Positions 50,450 to 60,844 of a stretch of 64,000 nt of DNA are shown here, in pieces. Source of the DNA: Desulfotalea sp. (lineage in GTDB: Bacteria; Desulfobacterota; Desulfobulbia; Desulfobulbales; Desulfocapsaceae); assembly GCA_002733995.1 (NCBI GenBank), contig NVXR01000006.1, forward strand, positions 104,088 to 168,087. The letters are read 5' to 3'. A program made the position numbers and the translations under genes. Each line of letters starts with the position of its first letter. Within the stretch, counting starts at the first letter, position 1. Below the pieces are notes generated by a model. It saw only the letters and a list, made by a program, of their open reading frames with translations, did not search any database and had not been told where the DNA came from.

Positions 50450-51706
50450 ATGGAAAAGAGATCATATATCAAAGCGGGATGGGTGATTGATGGCACTGGT
50501 GGCCCGGTTGTGGATAATATTCTTTTGGAGATTGTGGATGGTCGGTTTGGGGAGATTCTTCCCGTGGCAGCCGTTACTGATGTAGATCCTGCTGCTGTTA
50601 CCGATTTGTCACATTGCACTCTTTTGCCGCCTTTGGTCGACAGCCATCTGCATCTTTTCATGTCGTCATCAACAGATGTAAAAATTAGGGATAGGCAGCT
50701 GATAGCAGGTTGTGAAGAGTTGAATCCCGCAATAGCCAGACATTTACACGATCTCTTTTCCCACGGTATTCTGGGGGCCCGGGATGGTGGTGACCGCCTA
50801 GGTTGCGCGGCTCTCTTTGGGGCTCGTCCTGAGATGCATCCCCAGGTTGCTTTGAAAGTTGCGGGTAGGGCGTATTACAGAGAGGGGCGTTATGGCGGTT
50901 TGATCGGCAGAGCGGTGCCTGTCGGAGAGAGTCTGGTGAGCGCTTATCTTGCCAGTGAGGCGGTGGGGGATGTGGTAAAGGTGGTCAACTCAGGACTCAA
51001 CAGTCTCAATGTTTTTGCTAAAGAGACCGCCCCCCAATTTAGTGAAGATGAGTTGAGAGACCTGGTTGTAGCCGCAGAGCAGAGGGGCCACAAAGTCATG
51101 GTCCATGCCAACGGTAAAGAGCCTGTACGAAGGGCCGTTGCCGCCGGGTGCCACTCCATTGAACACGGGTATTTTATGGGGGAGGAGAACCTGCAACTCA
51201 TGGCCCAAAAAGGAACGTGTTGGGTGCCAACTGTTTTTACCATGAAGGCGTTTGGCTTGAATATCGAATCGACAAGAACGCAATCCGATGCAAAGGTTAT
51301 GCAGAAAACTGTGGAGCACCAGATGCAGCAGTTGACGCTGGCTCGTCAACTTGGTGTTAACGTCGCTCTTGGAACGGATGCGGGAAGCTTGGGGGTTTTG
51401 CATGGTGAATCGATGGTGGAAGAGATGAAGCTGTTTAAAAAGGTGGGTTATACCCTTGCCGAAACCGTTCATTGTGCGACGGTTGCGGGTGCTGAATTAT
51501 TGGGTCTTACTGATTTTTGCGGAATACAGGAAGGGGCCCAGGCTACATTTTTGGTAAGCCGAGGGGCGCCCTCACAACTGCCAAGAAAAATCCTTTACCT
51601 CGACTCAATCTATGTTGCTGGTGTACCAAGTAAATTGTACCGCAAGAATCCGGTTAAACATGTAGAAGAGTTCAATAAAAGCATAAAGCGAGACCATGCT
51701 GCATAA
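50450..51706 (+). CDS. Amidohydrolase-family metal-dependent hydrolase
   Basis: A 418-residue amidohydrolase. Metal-binding HxH is in PLVDSHLHLFMSS, later metal histidines are in KVMVHANGKEPV and SIEHGYFMGEENL, and the final aspartate is in VALGTDAGSLGVLHG. The N-terminal AGWVIDGTGGPVVDNILLEI is the usual beta-sandwich half. Start 50450 is set by AAGGTGAGG 4-8 nt upstream. Substrates in this subgroup include cyclic amides, prolidase-like peptides and imidazolones. It overlaps the downstream diadenylate-cyclase-like gene by 11 nt, so the two are translationally coupled; a link to nucleotide signalling is possible but unproved. Confidence 0.83.
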   Translation: MEKRSYIKAGWVIDGTGGPVVDNILLEIVDGRFGEILPVAAVTDVDPAAVTDLSHCTLLPPLVDSHLHLFMSSSTDVKIRDRQLIAGCEELNPAIARHLHDLFSHGILGARDGGDRLGCAALFGARPEMHPQVALKVAGRAYYREGRYGGLIGRAVPVGESLVSAYLASEAVGDVVKVVNSGLNSLNVFAKETAPQFSEDELRDLVVAAEQRGHKVMVHANGKEPVRRAVAAGCHSIEHGYFMGEENLQLMAQKGTCWVPTVFTMKAFGLNIESTRTQSDAKVMQKTVEHQMQQLTLARQLGVNVALGTDAGSLGVLHGESMVEEMKLFKKVGYTLAETVHCATVAGAELLGLTDFCGIQEGAQATFLVSRGAPSQLPRKILYLDSIYVAGVPSKLYRKNPVKHVEEFNKSIKRDHAA

Positions 51707-53009
51707 ATATCCCAAAGATCTCGTTTTTGAACTGCTGGCCCTCTGGCGTTTAGATGACAGTGTGACTGAAGGCAAAAACTATCTGCGACTTCCTGATGTT
51801 GAGGTGCTGGAGGAGTTGCTCTCCACCTGTTATCAGGTCAGCCAGATGCAGGAGGAAACAAGGGGCCTTCGTTTTCGTCTTATGCTGTGTGAACCCGGTG
51901 ACATAGACGAGGATGGTATGGGTGAGAGTAGTGGTCTATTTATCCTGCCCTTTGGGGAACCAAGACCCTACAACGAATACGAACTTCTCAAGTTGGGGCC
52001 TTCTATTGATTATAATAATTCACTCATTGGGGTGAAGTACAGTCGTCGGGAGGGGTTGCAGATCTGGGGCCTGATTCATTCTGGCTCTAGCTGGGTGCAT
52101 ATTATTCACGGTGGCAGTAAGCAGGCGACACCTCTGCCCGCTGCATTGGGGATTAATGTTGTTGGTTCGGGGAGGTTGAATGTCTGTAGAGGCTTCGAGA
52201 TTTTGGCCCAACTCAGTGGGGGCAAGATCATTTCACCCGAAGCTAACGTGTTTCAATCTGCTTGGATGAAGCATCGCTTTGTGGCCGTGCGGGATGCGCT
52301 GTTTAGCCTGCATAGAGAAAATTCGCGTACCGTGGGTGGCAGGTGGGCTCGGATAGACAGTTCTTTTATTTCTGATCTGTATCTACAGGTTTTTAAACAT
52401 ATTATCAGTACAGTAAGGCGGTCTGGACACGGTGGTACCATCATAACCTTTCCTGCGAATATGGACGAACAGCTCGTTCTCAATAACCCTAATATTGATC
52501 TGAAGTATCGCTTTGCCGAAGACGCGAATAGAAATCAGCTCCGTGATATTGTCCTAGAAATCATGGCGGTGCTCGGTAAACACTGCGGACGTCTTTACGG
52601 GCCTGATTATGTCGCTGGGTGGAAAGATTATGTGAATTTACAGGTGGATGAGCTTTCCATGCTGGACGAAAGGATATTTAAGTATGCCCGCTTCATTGCT
52701 CGACTCACAGGTGTTGATGGTGCAGTTGTGACGACAGAAAGCCTGAAGCTGATCGGTTTTGGTGGAATTATCAAAGGTACTATGCAGATGACTGGTACCG
52801 TCGCGAGGGCCGTTGACCCGGAAGGTATCAGGCGAGAGGTGGAGCTGGTTGAGAGTGTTGGAACCCGGCACAGATCTTTTTATTACCTCTGTAGCCGGGA
52901 TAAGAATGTCCTGGGTATTGTCGTATCCCAGGATGCCAACACGCGTGTCGTTACCTGGAACAAGGATATGGTTACCTGCTGGGATGTTATTCCCATCGAT
53001 TTCACCTGA
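51696..53009 (+). CDS. Diadenylate-cyclase (DAC)-like domain protein
   Basis: A 437-residue protein. The N-terminal 200 residues (LLALWRLDDSVTEGKNYLRLP, LFILPFGEPRPYNEYELLKLGPS) look like a sensor or DACNV-type domain. The C-terminal region carries both sequence hallmarks of diadenylate cyclases: DGAVVTTE (DGA, residues 341-343) with KLIGFGG, and GTRHRSFYYL (RHR, 391-393), followed by GIVVSQDANTRVV. DACs make c-di-AMP from two ATP. Architecture differs from DisA and CdaA: no helix-hairpin-helix DNA-binding end and no membrane helices. The ATG overlaps the amidohydrolase end. Catalysis is inferred; it could also be a degenerate nucleotide-binding sensor. Confidence 0.75.
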   Translation: MLHKYPKDLVFELLALWRLDDSVTEGKNYLRLPDVEVLEELLSTCYQVSQMQEETRGLRFRLMLCEPGDIDEDGMGESSGLFILPFGEPRPYNEYELLKLGPSIDYNNSLIGVKYSRREGLQIWGLIHSGSSWVHIIHGGSKQATPLPAALGINVVGSGRLNVCRGFEILAQLSGGKIISPEANVFQSAWMKHRFVAVRDALFSLHRENSRTVGGRWARIDSSFISDLYLQVFKHIISTVRRSGHGGTIITFPANMDEQLVLNNPNIDLKYRFAEDANRNQLRDIVLEIMAVLGKHCGRLYGPDYVAGWKDYVNLQVDELSMLDERIFKYARFIARLTGVDGAVVTTESLKLIGFGGIIKGTMQMTGTVARAVDPEGIRREVELVESVGTRHRSFYYLCSRDKNVLGIVVSQDANTRVVTWNKDMVTCWDVIPIDFT

Positions 53010-53057
53010 AATGCGGGCCGATTCTCTCCCTTGGAAATGCTAGCATTGGCGTGCAGG

Positions 53058-54149
53058 TTATCTGTCGTATCTGGCAAGGTAAATATCTGATAACGTTAAG
53101 AATGCTGTGATGATAAGTGGGCCGTATATGATGCCAAGAATACCGTAGACGCTCAGGCCACCGATTATAGAAAGAAACACCAGCAGGGTAGGCATTTTTA
53201 CCTGCTCACCAACCATCTTCGGTTTTACGATATATTCGATGGTAAATGAGAGGATAATGTAGAAGACAAACAGAAAAATAGCAGCGTTGAGCCGGCCACT
53301 GAGCAGCAAAAAACCGGCGGTCGGTACCATCACCAGGCCGATGCCGAAAATCGGTAAAAAGGCCAGAATCGACATGATACTGCCCCAGAGGAGCGGGGAG
53401 TTGAGGCCGAGTATTGAAAACACCACTCCACCTAGTATTCCTTGAATAAGACCGCAGATCCCGTTTCCTTTTAAAATTGCGTTGGCAATTTCTTGAAACT
53501 TTTCGATGAGTAAGTGATTTTCATTATCGGGTAGAGGGGAGAGTCTGATCATGTGGGCAATCAGCTTTGGCTGGTCCATGAGAAGGAAAAAGATGACCAG
53601 AATCATGATGAAAAAGAGAAACAAGAATTGCAAGACGTTTGCAGCCCAGCCACTGGCCTGGGTATAGAGGAGTAAGCCACCTTTTTTCACTAGGTAGGAA
53701 AAGGTCTCAGTAACCTGGGCGGGGTTGAATTCAAACCCCACCTGCTGGAGTTGTTCCTGCAGTTTGAAAATGAGCGGACTCTCTTGGAGGAAGGTTTGTA
53801 GCTTGAGGCCGACTTGGCTGTCTCGGCCCCAGCTGTACAGATTGAGGGCTTCGTCTGTGAGTGAGATGACGAAAAAGATGAGTGGGATGATGACTATTGC
53901 TATGATGAGCAGGCAGGTGAGTGCCGAGGCCATCACATCCGGGGTCTTGTGTCTGGCCTTAAGGTATATGGGGCGAAAAAGATTGGTCAGTAAAAAGGCG
54001 AGAACCAGAATAGACCAGAAAGGCCAGAGGATCTTACCGAAAAAGAAGATCGAGATCATAAAGACCACGAGAAAGTACTTAGTACCTTCCGGGGCGGTCG
54101 ACGCTTTTTTGAGCTGGTTTCGTTGTTGGGACATGCTTAATTTGCTCAT
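53058..54149 (-). CDS. AI-2E/PerM-family membrane protein
   Basis: A 363-residue inner-membrane protein with about eight hydrophobic segments: paired helices at the N-terminus (YFLVVFMISIFFFGKILWPFWSILVLAFLL), a long amphipathic region (residues 90-170) and a C-terminal bundle containing GNGICGLIQGILGGVVFSILG and the family string IVKPKMVGEQVKMPTLLVFLSIIGGL with GILGIIYGPLIITAFL. The family includes TqsA and PerM homologues and some Na+/H+ antiporters; transported species is unknown. It is convergent with the DAC-like gene and divergent from ilvE. Confidence 0.85.
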   Translation of the reverse strand: MSKLSMSQQRNQLKKASTAPEGTKYFLVVFMISIFFFGKILWPFWSILVLAFLLTNLFRPIYLKARHKTPDVMASALTCLLIIAIVIIPLIFFVISLTDEALNLYSWGRDSQVGLKLQTFLQESPLIFKLQEQLQQVGFEFNPAQVTETFSYLVKKGGLLLYTQASGWAANVLQFLFLFFIMILVIFFLLMDQPKLIAHMIRLSPLPDNENHLLIEKFQEIANAILKGNGICGLIQGILGGVVFSILGLNSPLLWGSIMSILAFLPIFGIGLVMVPTAGFLLLSGRLNAAIFLFVFYIILSFTIEYIVKPKMVGEQVKMPTLLVFLSIIGGLSVYGILGIIYGPLIITAFLTLSDIYLARYDR

Positions 54150-54332
54150 TTATAGGGGGCTTAGGTGGCTCGTCGTGGAAGAATTTGAGTTGCAATTGGA
54201 CCTGTCGCTGAGGTACTTTGCCTTGTTGCATCGAATTATAATACAGTTATTGTATTTTGAAACTGTAGAAAAGTATATAACTTTCAGTTGATTAAGCAAA
54301 GAGAAATTAGCGTCGTCGAGGAGATATGGAGA

Positions 54333-55415
54333 ATGAGGGAAGACCTTGAAGTTGCATTGGAAAAAGTTGATCCTGAAAAAATGAGAGAAAAGCCATCCGT
54401 CGACACGCTTGGTTCTGGGGGCCATTTTACGGATCACATGTTCCGTATGACATGGTCGAGTCAAGGTGGCTGGCACGATGCTAAAATCTGCCCGTATCAG
54501 AATTTGAGCCTTGATCCGGCGGCTCTGATCTTCCATCACGGCCAGGCTATTTTTGAAAATTTAAAGGCACGTAGGGGGAATGGTAATCAGCTCTACCTTT
54601 TTCGTCCAGCCGATAGTCTTGAGCGGTTGAACAGCTCAGCAGTGAAGATGTGTATGCCCAGACTTCCGGTGGAAAAGGTGTTAAAGGCTCTCAAAGCCTT
54701 GGTCTATTTGGAAAAGGCCTGGGTTGCGGATGTCGCCGACGCAAGTTTGTCTATCAGGTCGACAATGATAGCGGTCGATCCGTCCCTTGGAATGTGCCCA
54801 TCGAAGACCTATTGCTTTTTTATTATCCTCTCATCGGTGGCTCCCGCTTCTTCAAAAGAATGTAAGCCTGCGAAAATATATGTGAGCGATGATTATTCTC
54901 GATCTCTTACCGCTGGCCCCTGCCATGGGAAAACATCCGATAACTATGGGGCTTCACTCTCGATGTCCCAGAGGGCTAGGGCGGAAGGCTATTCCCAGGT
55001 TCTGTGGCTTGATACCAGCGAGCACAGGTTTGTTGAGCAGTTGGATACGGCAAATATATTTTTTAAGATAGATGGGCAACTCGTTACTCCGTTCCTCGAT
55101 GGATCGATTATTGAAGGACTCACCAGAAACTGCGTAATTACCTTAGCTGAAAGTTGGGGGTTTGATGTGGTTGAACGGAAAATCGCAATAAATGAAGTGC
55201 TCGATGCAAATAAAAATGGCAGCCTTGAAGAAGTATTTTTTACGGGGGCAGATGCGGGTATTTCTTCCCTCGGAGAATTGTATTACCAAGGTGAAAACCA
55301 TGTTGTAAATAGTGGGGTGACAGGAGAGCTTTCAGCACGGCTTGTCTTAGAGTTACAGGCAATTCAAAATGGCCGTCAGAATGACCCCTATAAATGGGTT
55401 GTTCGTGTTGCGTAA
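54333..55415 (+). CDS. ilvE: Branched-chain aminotransferase, divergent
   Basis: A 360-residue fold-type IV aminotransferase. Family strings are FTDHMFRMTWSSQGGWHDAKI, YQNLSLDPAALIFHHGQAIFENLKA, IRSTMIAVDPSLGMCPSKTYCFF and the PLP lysine in GPCHGKTSDNYGASL. Two usually conserved blocks are altered: the cofactor-binding stretch reads EEVFFTGADAGIS instead of the common EVFGTGTAA form, and EQLDTANIFF replaces the usual MN-x-FF block. It should interconvert Val, Leu, Ile and their keto acids; the changes may shift substrate range. Start 54333 is chosen for GAGGAG 8 nt upstream; a TTG at 54288 is less likely. Confidence 0.82.
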   Translation: MREDLEVALEKVDPEKMREKPSVDTLGSGGHFTDHMFRMTWSSQGGWHDAKICPYQNLSLDPAALIFHHGQAIFENLKARRGNGNQLYLFRPADSLERLNSSAVKMCMPRLPVEKVLKALKALVYLEKAWVADVADASLSIRSTMIAVDPSLGMCPSKTYCFFIILSSVAPASSKECKPAKIYVSDDYSRSLTAGPCHGKTSDNYGASLSMSQRARAEGYSQVLWLDTSEHRFVEQLDTANIFFKIDGQLVTPFLDGSIIEGLTRNCVITLAESWGFDVVERKIAINEVLDANKNGSLEEVFFTGADAGISSLGELYYQGENHVVNSGVTGELSARLVLELQAIQNGRQNDPYKWVVRVA

Positions 55416-55504
55416 TTACTACTAAAAATGTCTTGTCTTTGTGGGTTTGTTCTGTGCGCGCTGTTTCGCAGCCTCTCCCCTCGCTTTTTTTGTTATTCGC
55501 CCCC

Positions 55505-55532
55505 TTGATTTTTAAAAATGAAATCCTATATT
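55505..55532 (+). promoter_or_regulatory. candidate groESL promoter
   Basis: TTGATT (55505-55510), 16-nt spacer, TATATT (55527-55532) fits sigma-70; CTTGAT overlapping it also resembles the -35 of a heat-shock sigma-32 promoter. No CIRCE inverted repeat is visible between here and groES. Confidence 0.45.
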
Positions 55533-55644
55533 TTTGGCCTAGTTTGTTCTAGCTATCCAGTGATTGGGTAAAAATAAGTTGGGAATCCGTATTCATATGG
55601 ATGTGCCCTATATAAAAAAAATATTAATGAAGTAGGAGGAAGTA

Positions 55645-55932
55645 ATGAAAATTCGCCCATTGAATGATCGTCTTTTGGTGAAAAGACTTGCAGAAGAAGA
55701 GAAAACTGCTGGTGGTATTATCATCCCTGATAGTGCTAAAGAAAAGCCAGCTGAGGGTGAAGTAGTAGCCGTTGGTCCTGGTAAGTTGTCCGATAAAGGC
55801 GAAAGAGTTGCTTTGCAGGTTGCCGCTGGCGATAAGATCCTCTTTTCCAAGTACGGTGGTACCGATGTAAAGCTTGACGGTGAAGATTACCTGATCATGC
55901 GTGAAGACGACATCCTCGGAATTATTGAATAA
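55645..55932 (+). CDS. groS: GroES co-chaperonin
   Basis: A 95-residue co-chaperonin of typical length. [46 protein letters not shown] contains the mobile loop ([14 protein letters not shown]) that contacts GroEL, and [26 protein letters not shown] closes the beta barrel. It caps the GroEL folding chamber. AGGAGG lies 7 nt before the ATG. groEL follows after 74 nt, the usual operon. Confidence 0.97.
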   Translation: MKIRPLNDRLLVKRLAEEEKTAGGIIIPDSAKEKPAEGEVVAVGPGKLSDKGERVALQVAAGDKILFSKYGGTDVKLDGEDYLIMREDDILGIIE

Positions 55933-55964
55933 GAGCAGTTATCGCTACTCATTGATATGTATAA

Positions 55965-57662
<1,698 letters not shown>

Positions 57663-57698
57663 AAACCGTCTAGTCCTGTTCGGATTAGTGTTGTAAGT

Positions 57699-57729
57699 AA
57701 AAAGGCCTCCCGTTTCGGGGGGCCTTTTT
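57699..57729 (+). terminator. rho-independent terminator after groEL
   Basis: AAAAAGGCC-TCCC pairs with GGGG-GGCCTTTTT around TTTC, a GC-rich stem ending in a T-run. It closes the groESL operon; the A-run on the left would also permit function on the other strand. Confidence 0.9.
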
Positions 57730-57816
57730 GCGTTTAAAGTATTTAAATTACATTTATATGTGGAAAAGTATTGACAGTAACGCCATTGTACGGTAAATAT
57801 TTTCGCCTCACATCAT

Positions 57817-57893
57817 GGCGATGTAGCTCAGATGGTTAGAGCATACGGCTCATATCCGTAGTGTCCGGGGTTCAATTCCCTGCATCGCCACCA
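57817..57893 (+). tRNA. tRNA-Met (CAT anticodon), CCA encoded
   Basis: A 77-nt cloverleaf. Acceptor stem GGCGATG (57817-57823) pairs with CATCGCC (57883-57889); D-arm GCTCAGATGGTTAGAGC; anticodon stem TACGG/CCGTA with loop CTCATAT placing CAT at 57851-57853; T-arm has GGTTCAATTCC; A discriminator and encoded CCA end at 57893. The acceptor starts G-C paired, so this is an elongator-type tRNA rather than initiator; CAT could alternatively be the lysidine-modified tRNA-Ile2. A terminator follows. Confidence 0.92.
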
Positions 57894-57927
57894 TGACGCT
57901 ATTAGCCTCCATTGGCTTTTATATATA

Positions 57928-57959
57928 AACCCGTTACGATCAATCGTAACGGGTTTTTT
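57928..57959 (+). terminator. terminator after tRNA
   Basis: AACCCGTTACGA (57928-57939) pairs with TCGTAACGGGTT, followed by TTTT. A perfect 12-bp stem with a 4-nt loop; a clear intrinsic terminator for the tRNA transcript. Confidence 0.92.
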
Positions 57960-58751
57960 GTGTCTTAGGATCTGCAGTACGTACTCGGTCGATACAGTCG
58001 TTACAGTGGCAGTCTCCACCTCTTCCCGCTATGGTTACATCTTGCTCCCTAAAGATTAGCCAAGGAACCTTTGTAGAAGAAGCCCGCATATATACATACC
58101 CCTGGAAGTATGACCAATGATAGAGGCAGATCTGCCGCTAAAAGAGACATCCTGACGCCCCAATGACTACCACAAGGCGCTTTAGCTTTGCAGGGCGTGA
58201 CCAATGGCTCTGTTCACTCGTTACAGGTGACAAGGTAGTACACCTCCTCTGCCCAAAACAGGCCAAGAGTATGCTAAAGCCGTCCTGATAATTTTGTCTT
58301 CGGTGTAACGGTCCCAAATGCCACCAAATCACCCCGCCACAGCAAGAGAAAGAAAACAGACCTACCGGTACCTAATCCCTTTTTTCTTCATCCTGACCCC
58401 ATGCTCTGTCTTCTGGAGCACCCTAAACCACTCATCAACAAGCTAGGAGCACTAATGTTTCAGTTTGAGTCTTTGGATAGCCTGAACATACCAGTGAACC
58501 TTCCTTAACCTGAGGGGTGCCTTTGGTTTGTTCGTGGAAGACCTGCCGCTCACAAGAGAGATCTGAACTCAGGTACTTTATCGGCCGAAGGTGATGTGGT
58601 TAGAAGTGGGGCTGGATGGGTTGCGCGAGGGTGGGGTATAACTTTTTCTTAGGTTGATTTTCTCGTCTCGAAAAGGTGCTTTTAAGGCTAAGGTAGAAGT
58701 GCTTATTGGTGTAATCTCAATGTACTCGTTTGCTCCGGTCCTGGTTACCAA
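57960..58751. other. 792-nt gap without supported gene
   Basis: No open frame here has a ribosome-binding site or recognisable homology, and I see no tRNA, repeat family or mobile-element end. The stretch lies between the tRNA terminator and the palindrome ahead of the PEP-CTERM gene. It may be eroded DNA; nothing functional is claimed. Confidence 0.5.
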
Positions 58752-58781
58752 AAAAAATCCTTTGATATCAAAGGATTTTTT
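58752..58781. terminator. 30-bp perfect palindrome, terminator of PEP-CTERM gene
   Basis: AAAAAATCCTTTGAT mirrored by ATCAAAGGATTTTTT: 15-bp arms without a spacer, A-run and T-run at the ends. It lies 33 nt beyond the stop of the minus-strand PEP-CTERM gene and would work as a terminator in either direction. Confidence 0.85.
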
Positions 58782-58813
58782 AAGATTAACCAGGTGACTA
58801 ATAAGAGCAGCGT

Positions 58814-59530
58814 TTATTTCTTTGCTTTTTTCCTTCTTGCTACCCCTGCTAGGCCAATGAGGCCGGTACCGAAGAGTAACATTGTATTAGGTTCAGGGAC
58901 AGGATCAAGGTCTGAGCCTGTTACCATCAAATCAACATTGTCCTCGCCACCACTTTTTAATCCTCCCTCCCTGTCTTCTAAATAAATTGCGGTGTCGTGA
59001 GTTGTTTTGTTATAAGCAATTGCAAAGTGCTCCTCGCCATCGGAGTTAAACTGGCTGTCTGTATACCAAGTGTAAGATATCTTCGTTCCCTTCACTCCTG
59101 TATATACATCAGAGTAAAAACCAAATACGTTGCCAAAATCTTTGTAGACTCCACCTTCAGTTTGACTGACTTGCCACATCCCATTGGTAAGTCTGAACCA
59201 CGCCGATGCTGAATTTGCTGTCGTAGGAGCTTTTGTAGGCTCATCAAAGGCTCCAAATACTTCAAAAGTCTTAGAAACCTTAGGCGATAAAATAGGATTA
59301 TTTTCTAAAGAATACAAGCCAAAGCTACTCTCGTAAGTAGCATCAGGATTTTCCCAAGTCAATTGAAAAGTTGCCTGGCCTTTAGAAAGGTCAGATACCG
59401 ACCAATAGTCGGCGTTGTTCCAGGCAAAGTTTTTACTCAACTCTGGAAGCCTCGATGCCGATGCACTGCCAACAATCATTAACGATCCAATTGCGGCTGC
59501 AATCAAACCCTTTACGTATGTCTTTTTCAT
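58814..59530 (-). CDS. PEP-CTERM sorted exported protein
   Basis: A 238-residue secreted protein. The signal peptide KGLIAAAIGSLMIVGSASA is followed by a beta-rich extracellular domain (WSVSDLSKGQATFQLTWENPDATYES, WFRLTNGMWQVSQTEGG). The C-terminus VPEPNTMLLFGTGLIGLAGVARRKKAKK is a complete PEP-CTERM signal: VPEP motif, membrane helix, basic tail. Such tails are cut by an exosortase and the protein is exported to the surface or biofilm matrix. No exosortase is in the window. AGGGAGATT precedes the ATG. The ligand or structural role is unknown. Confidence 0.92.
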   Translation of the reverse strand: MKKTYVKGLIAAAIGSLMIVGSASASRLPELSKNFAWNNADYWSVSDLSKGQATFQLTWENPDATYESSFGLYSLENNPILSPKVSKTFEVFGAFDEPTKAPTTANSASAWFRLTNGMWQVSQTEGGVYKDFGNVFGFYSDVYTGVKGTKISYTWYTDSQFNSDGEEHFAIAYNKTTHDTAIYLEDREGGLKSGGEDNVDLMVTGSDLDPVPEPNTMLLFGTGLIGLAGVARRKKAKK

Positions 59531-60574
59531 TTTTAATCTCCCTGTGCTTGGTTATTTATGTGCTCCTGCCGTGTTCGATGTTGGAAAGCCAGCTTCCTGA
59601 CAATAAAAGATATTAAATTGTGTTGGTCTAAGCATTATTCATGCCAGTGGCTTAATAGAAAAAATATAGAATATATATTCTGGAAAATAGCGTTATTTCC
59701 GGGGAGGGGAGTGTCTAGGTAAACCATAGTTTACAGGTGGATAGACGGTTTTTGGGTGTGCTGACGGTGGCCGTAGGCACTAGTTCTGAGACTTATTGGA
59801 TGTTGAGACCTTGTTATTGTCGTTTTACTTGTATTATCAGTAGTATGTCTTGTTGTTGGGTCGTCATTTCTGCCGATAGTCTTTGTGGGTTGCTTGCAAA
59901 CGGTCAACCAATATGATATCGTTTTTACGGTATATTTCCGGATATATGGAGGGAACATTGAAAAAACCGGAAAGTTGAGAATGGTTTATGTGAAATCTGC
60001 TGAATTCAAGTGATATACTTATCCTCTGGGGTCAGGCCAAATCAACCGTCTAGTATTACTTAGAATGAATACATAAAAAGCCTGCTCTTAAGTCTTCGAA
60101 GCATTTTTTTGAATCACAAAAGACACTGTAAGGAAATCCCCGTATACTTGTGATATCTCTTTCTGTTGCATACCTTCGATGTAATTGTTAACGCCGCATT
60201 GTTAATTCGTAGAATCCGCTAACCCATATTTCGGCAAGAAAACACAAAAATGTTGTCCACTGAATCCTATGGCTTTAGGCCATAATAGTCACCGGGGTCG
60301 TAATGTCTTTAAACAGCCTGGACTGGTCTTACGGGGGTGTTTTTACCGGTCAAAAGGGCACTCTAAGCTCGACAAACAGCTGTTTATTGCCATCTAATGA
60401 TGATGTTTCGGTGGCTTAGCTTGGTCCGACCCGGATTTGCGGATTTGAGGGATTTATTTTGATGCATCGAGTTGTTCTGTTCTTTTGGCTCACTATAGTC
60501 TAGACTTTAGGGTATATTTTCTTGATGATCTGGACACCGTTAACTCTACCCGCCAAACAATACTGAGAGGGAAA
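59531..60574. other. 1044-nt gap with repeat copy and small dyads
   Basis: No gene is supported. It contains a small dyad GTAAAC-CATA-GTTTAC (59719-59734) with outer TCTA/TAGA, the first copy of a diverged 111-nt repeat (60027-60137) and the leader of the small membrane-protein gene at 60575. The open frame seen upstream of 60575 continues to 60485 but has no ribosome-binding site. Confidence 0.5.
60027..60137 (+). repeat. diverged 111-nt direct repeat, copy 1
   Basis: Starts TGGGGTCAGGCCAAATCAAC and ends CACTGTAAGGAAAT; about 75% identical by eye to 61521-61632, same orientation. Internal hairpin arms are decayed in this copy (GCATTTTTTT/ACAAAAGA). Together the copies flank the genes at 60575 and 60834. 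Confidence 0.7.
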
Positions 60575-60844
60575 ATGGCAGAGCAAAGTAAAAGTAAACC
60601 TGTTCCCCCTGAAATAAGTCCCTATCTTTTTCCCGTAGCCCTTGCACTCATGGGGGCATGGTTCTCCTATGATGGTTGGTTCTCTGCAGAGCCGGATATG
60701 CAGGAGCATTTGATCTTCAATCGTGTTGGTAGTGCAATACTCCTGCCATGGGCTGTGGTAGATTTTTTTCGAACTTGGCGTGCTGAAAATGAATATAAAA
60801 GAAAGATTGTTGTTAAGAATGATGTGACATTAGATGATAACTAA
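60575..60844 (+). CDS. Small two-helix membrane protein
   Basis: An 89-residue protein with two hydrophobic segments, SPYLFPVALALMGAWFSYDGWF and FNRVGSAILLPWAVVDFF, and charged ends (MAEQSKSKPVPPE; RAENEYKRKIVVKND). GAGAGGGA lies just before ATG 60575. The gene overlaps the CPBP protease start by 11 nt, so the two are coupled and the small protein may be a partner or substrate-presenting subunit. I do not recognise the family. Confidence 0.7.
   Translation: MAEQSKSKPVPPEISPYLFPVALALMGAWFSYDGWFSAEPDMQEHLIFNRVGSAILLPWAVVDFFRTWRAENEYKRKIVVKNDVTLDDN

Noticed and set aside
55416..55644. CIRCE/HrcA operator upstream of groESL
   Set aside because: I looked for TTAGCACTC-N9-GAGTGCTAA and found no match; a sigma-32/sigma-70 type promoter is more plausible.
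57828..58019. 63-residue minus-strand open frame across the tRNA gene
   Set aside because: It is antisense to a well-formed tRNA and its terminator, so coding is not credible.
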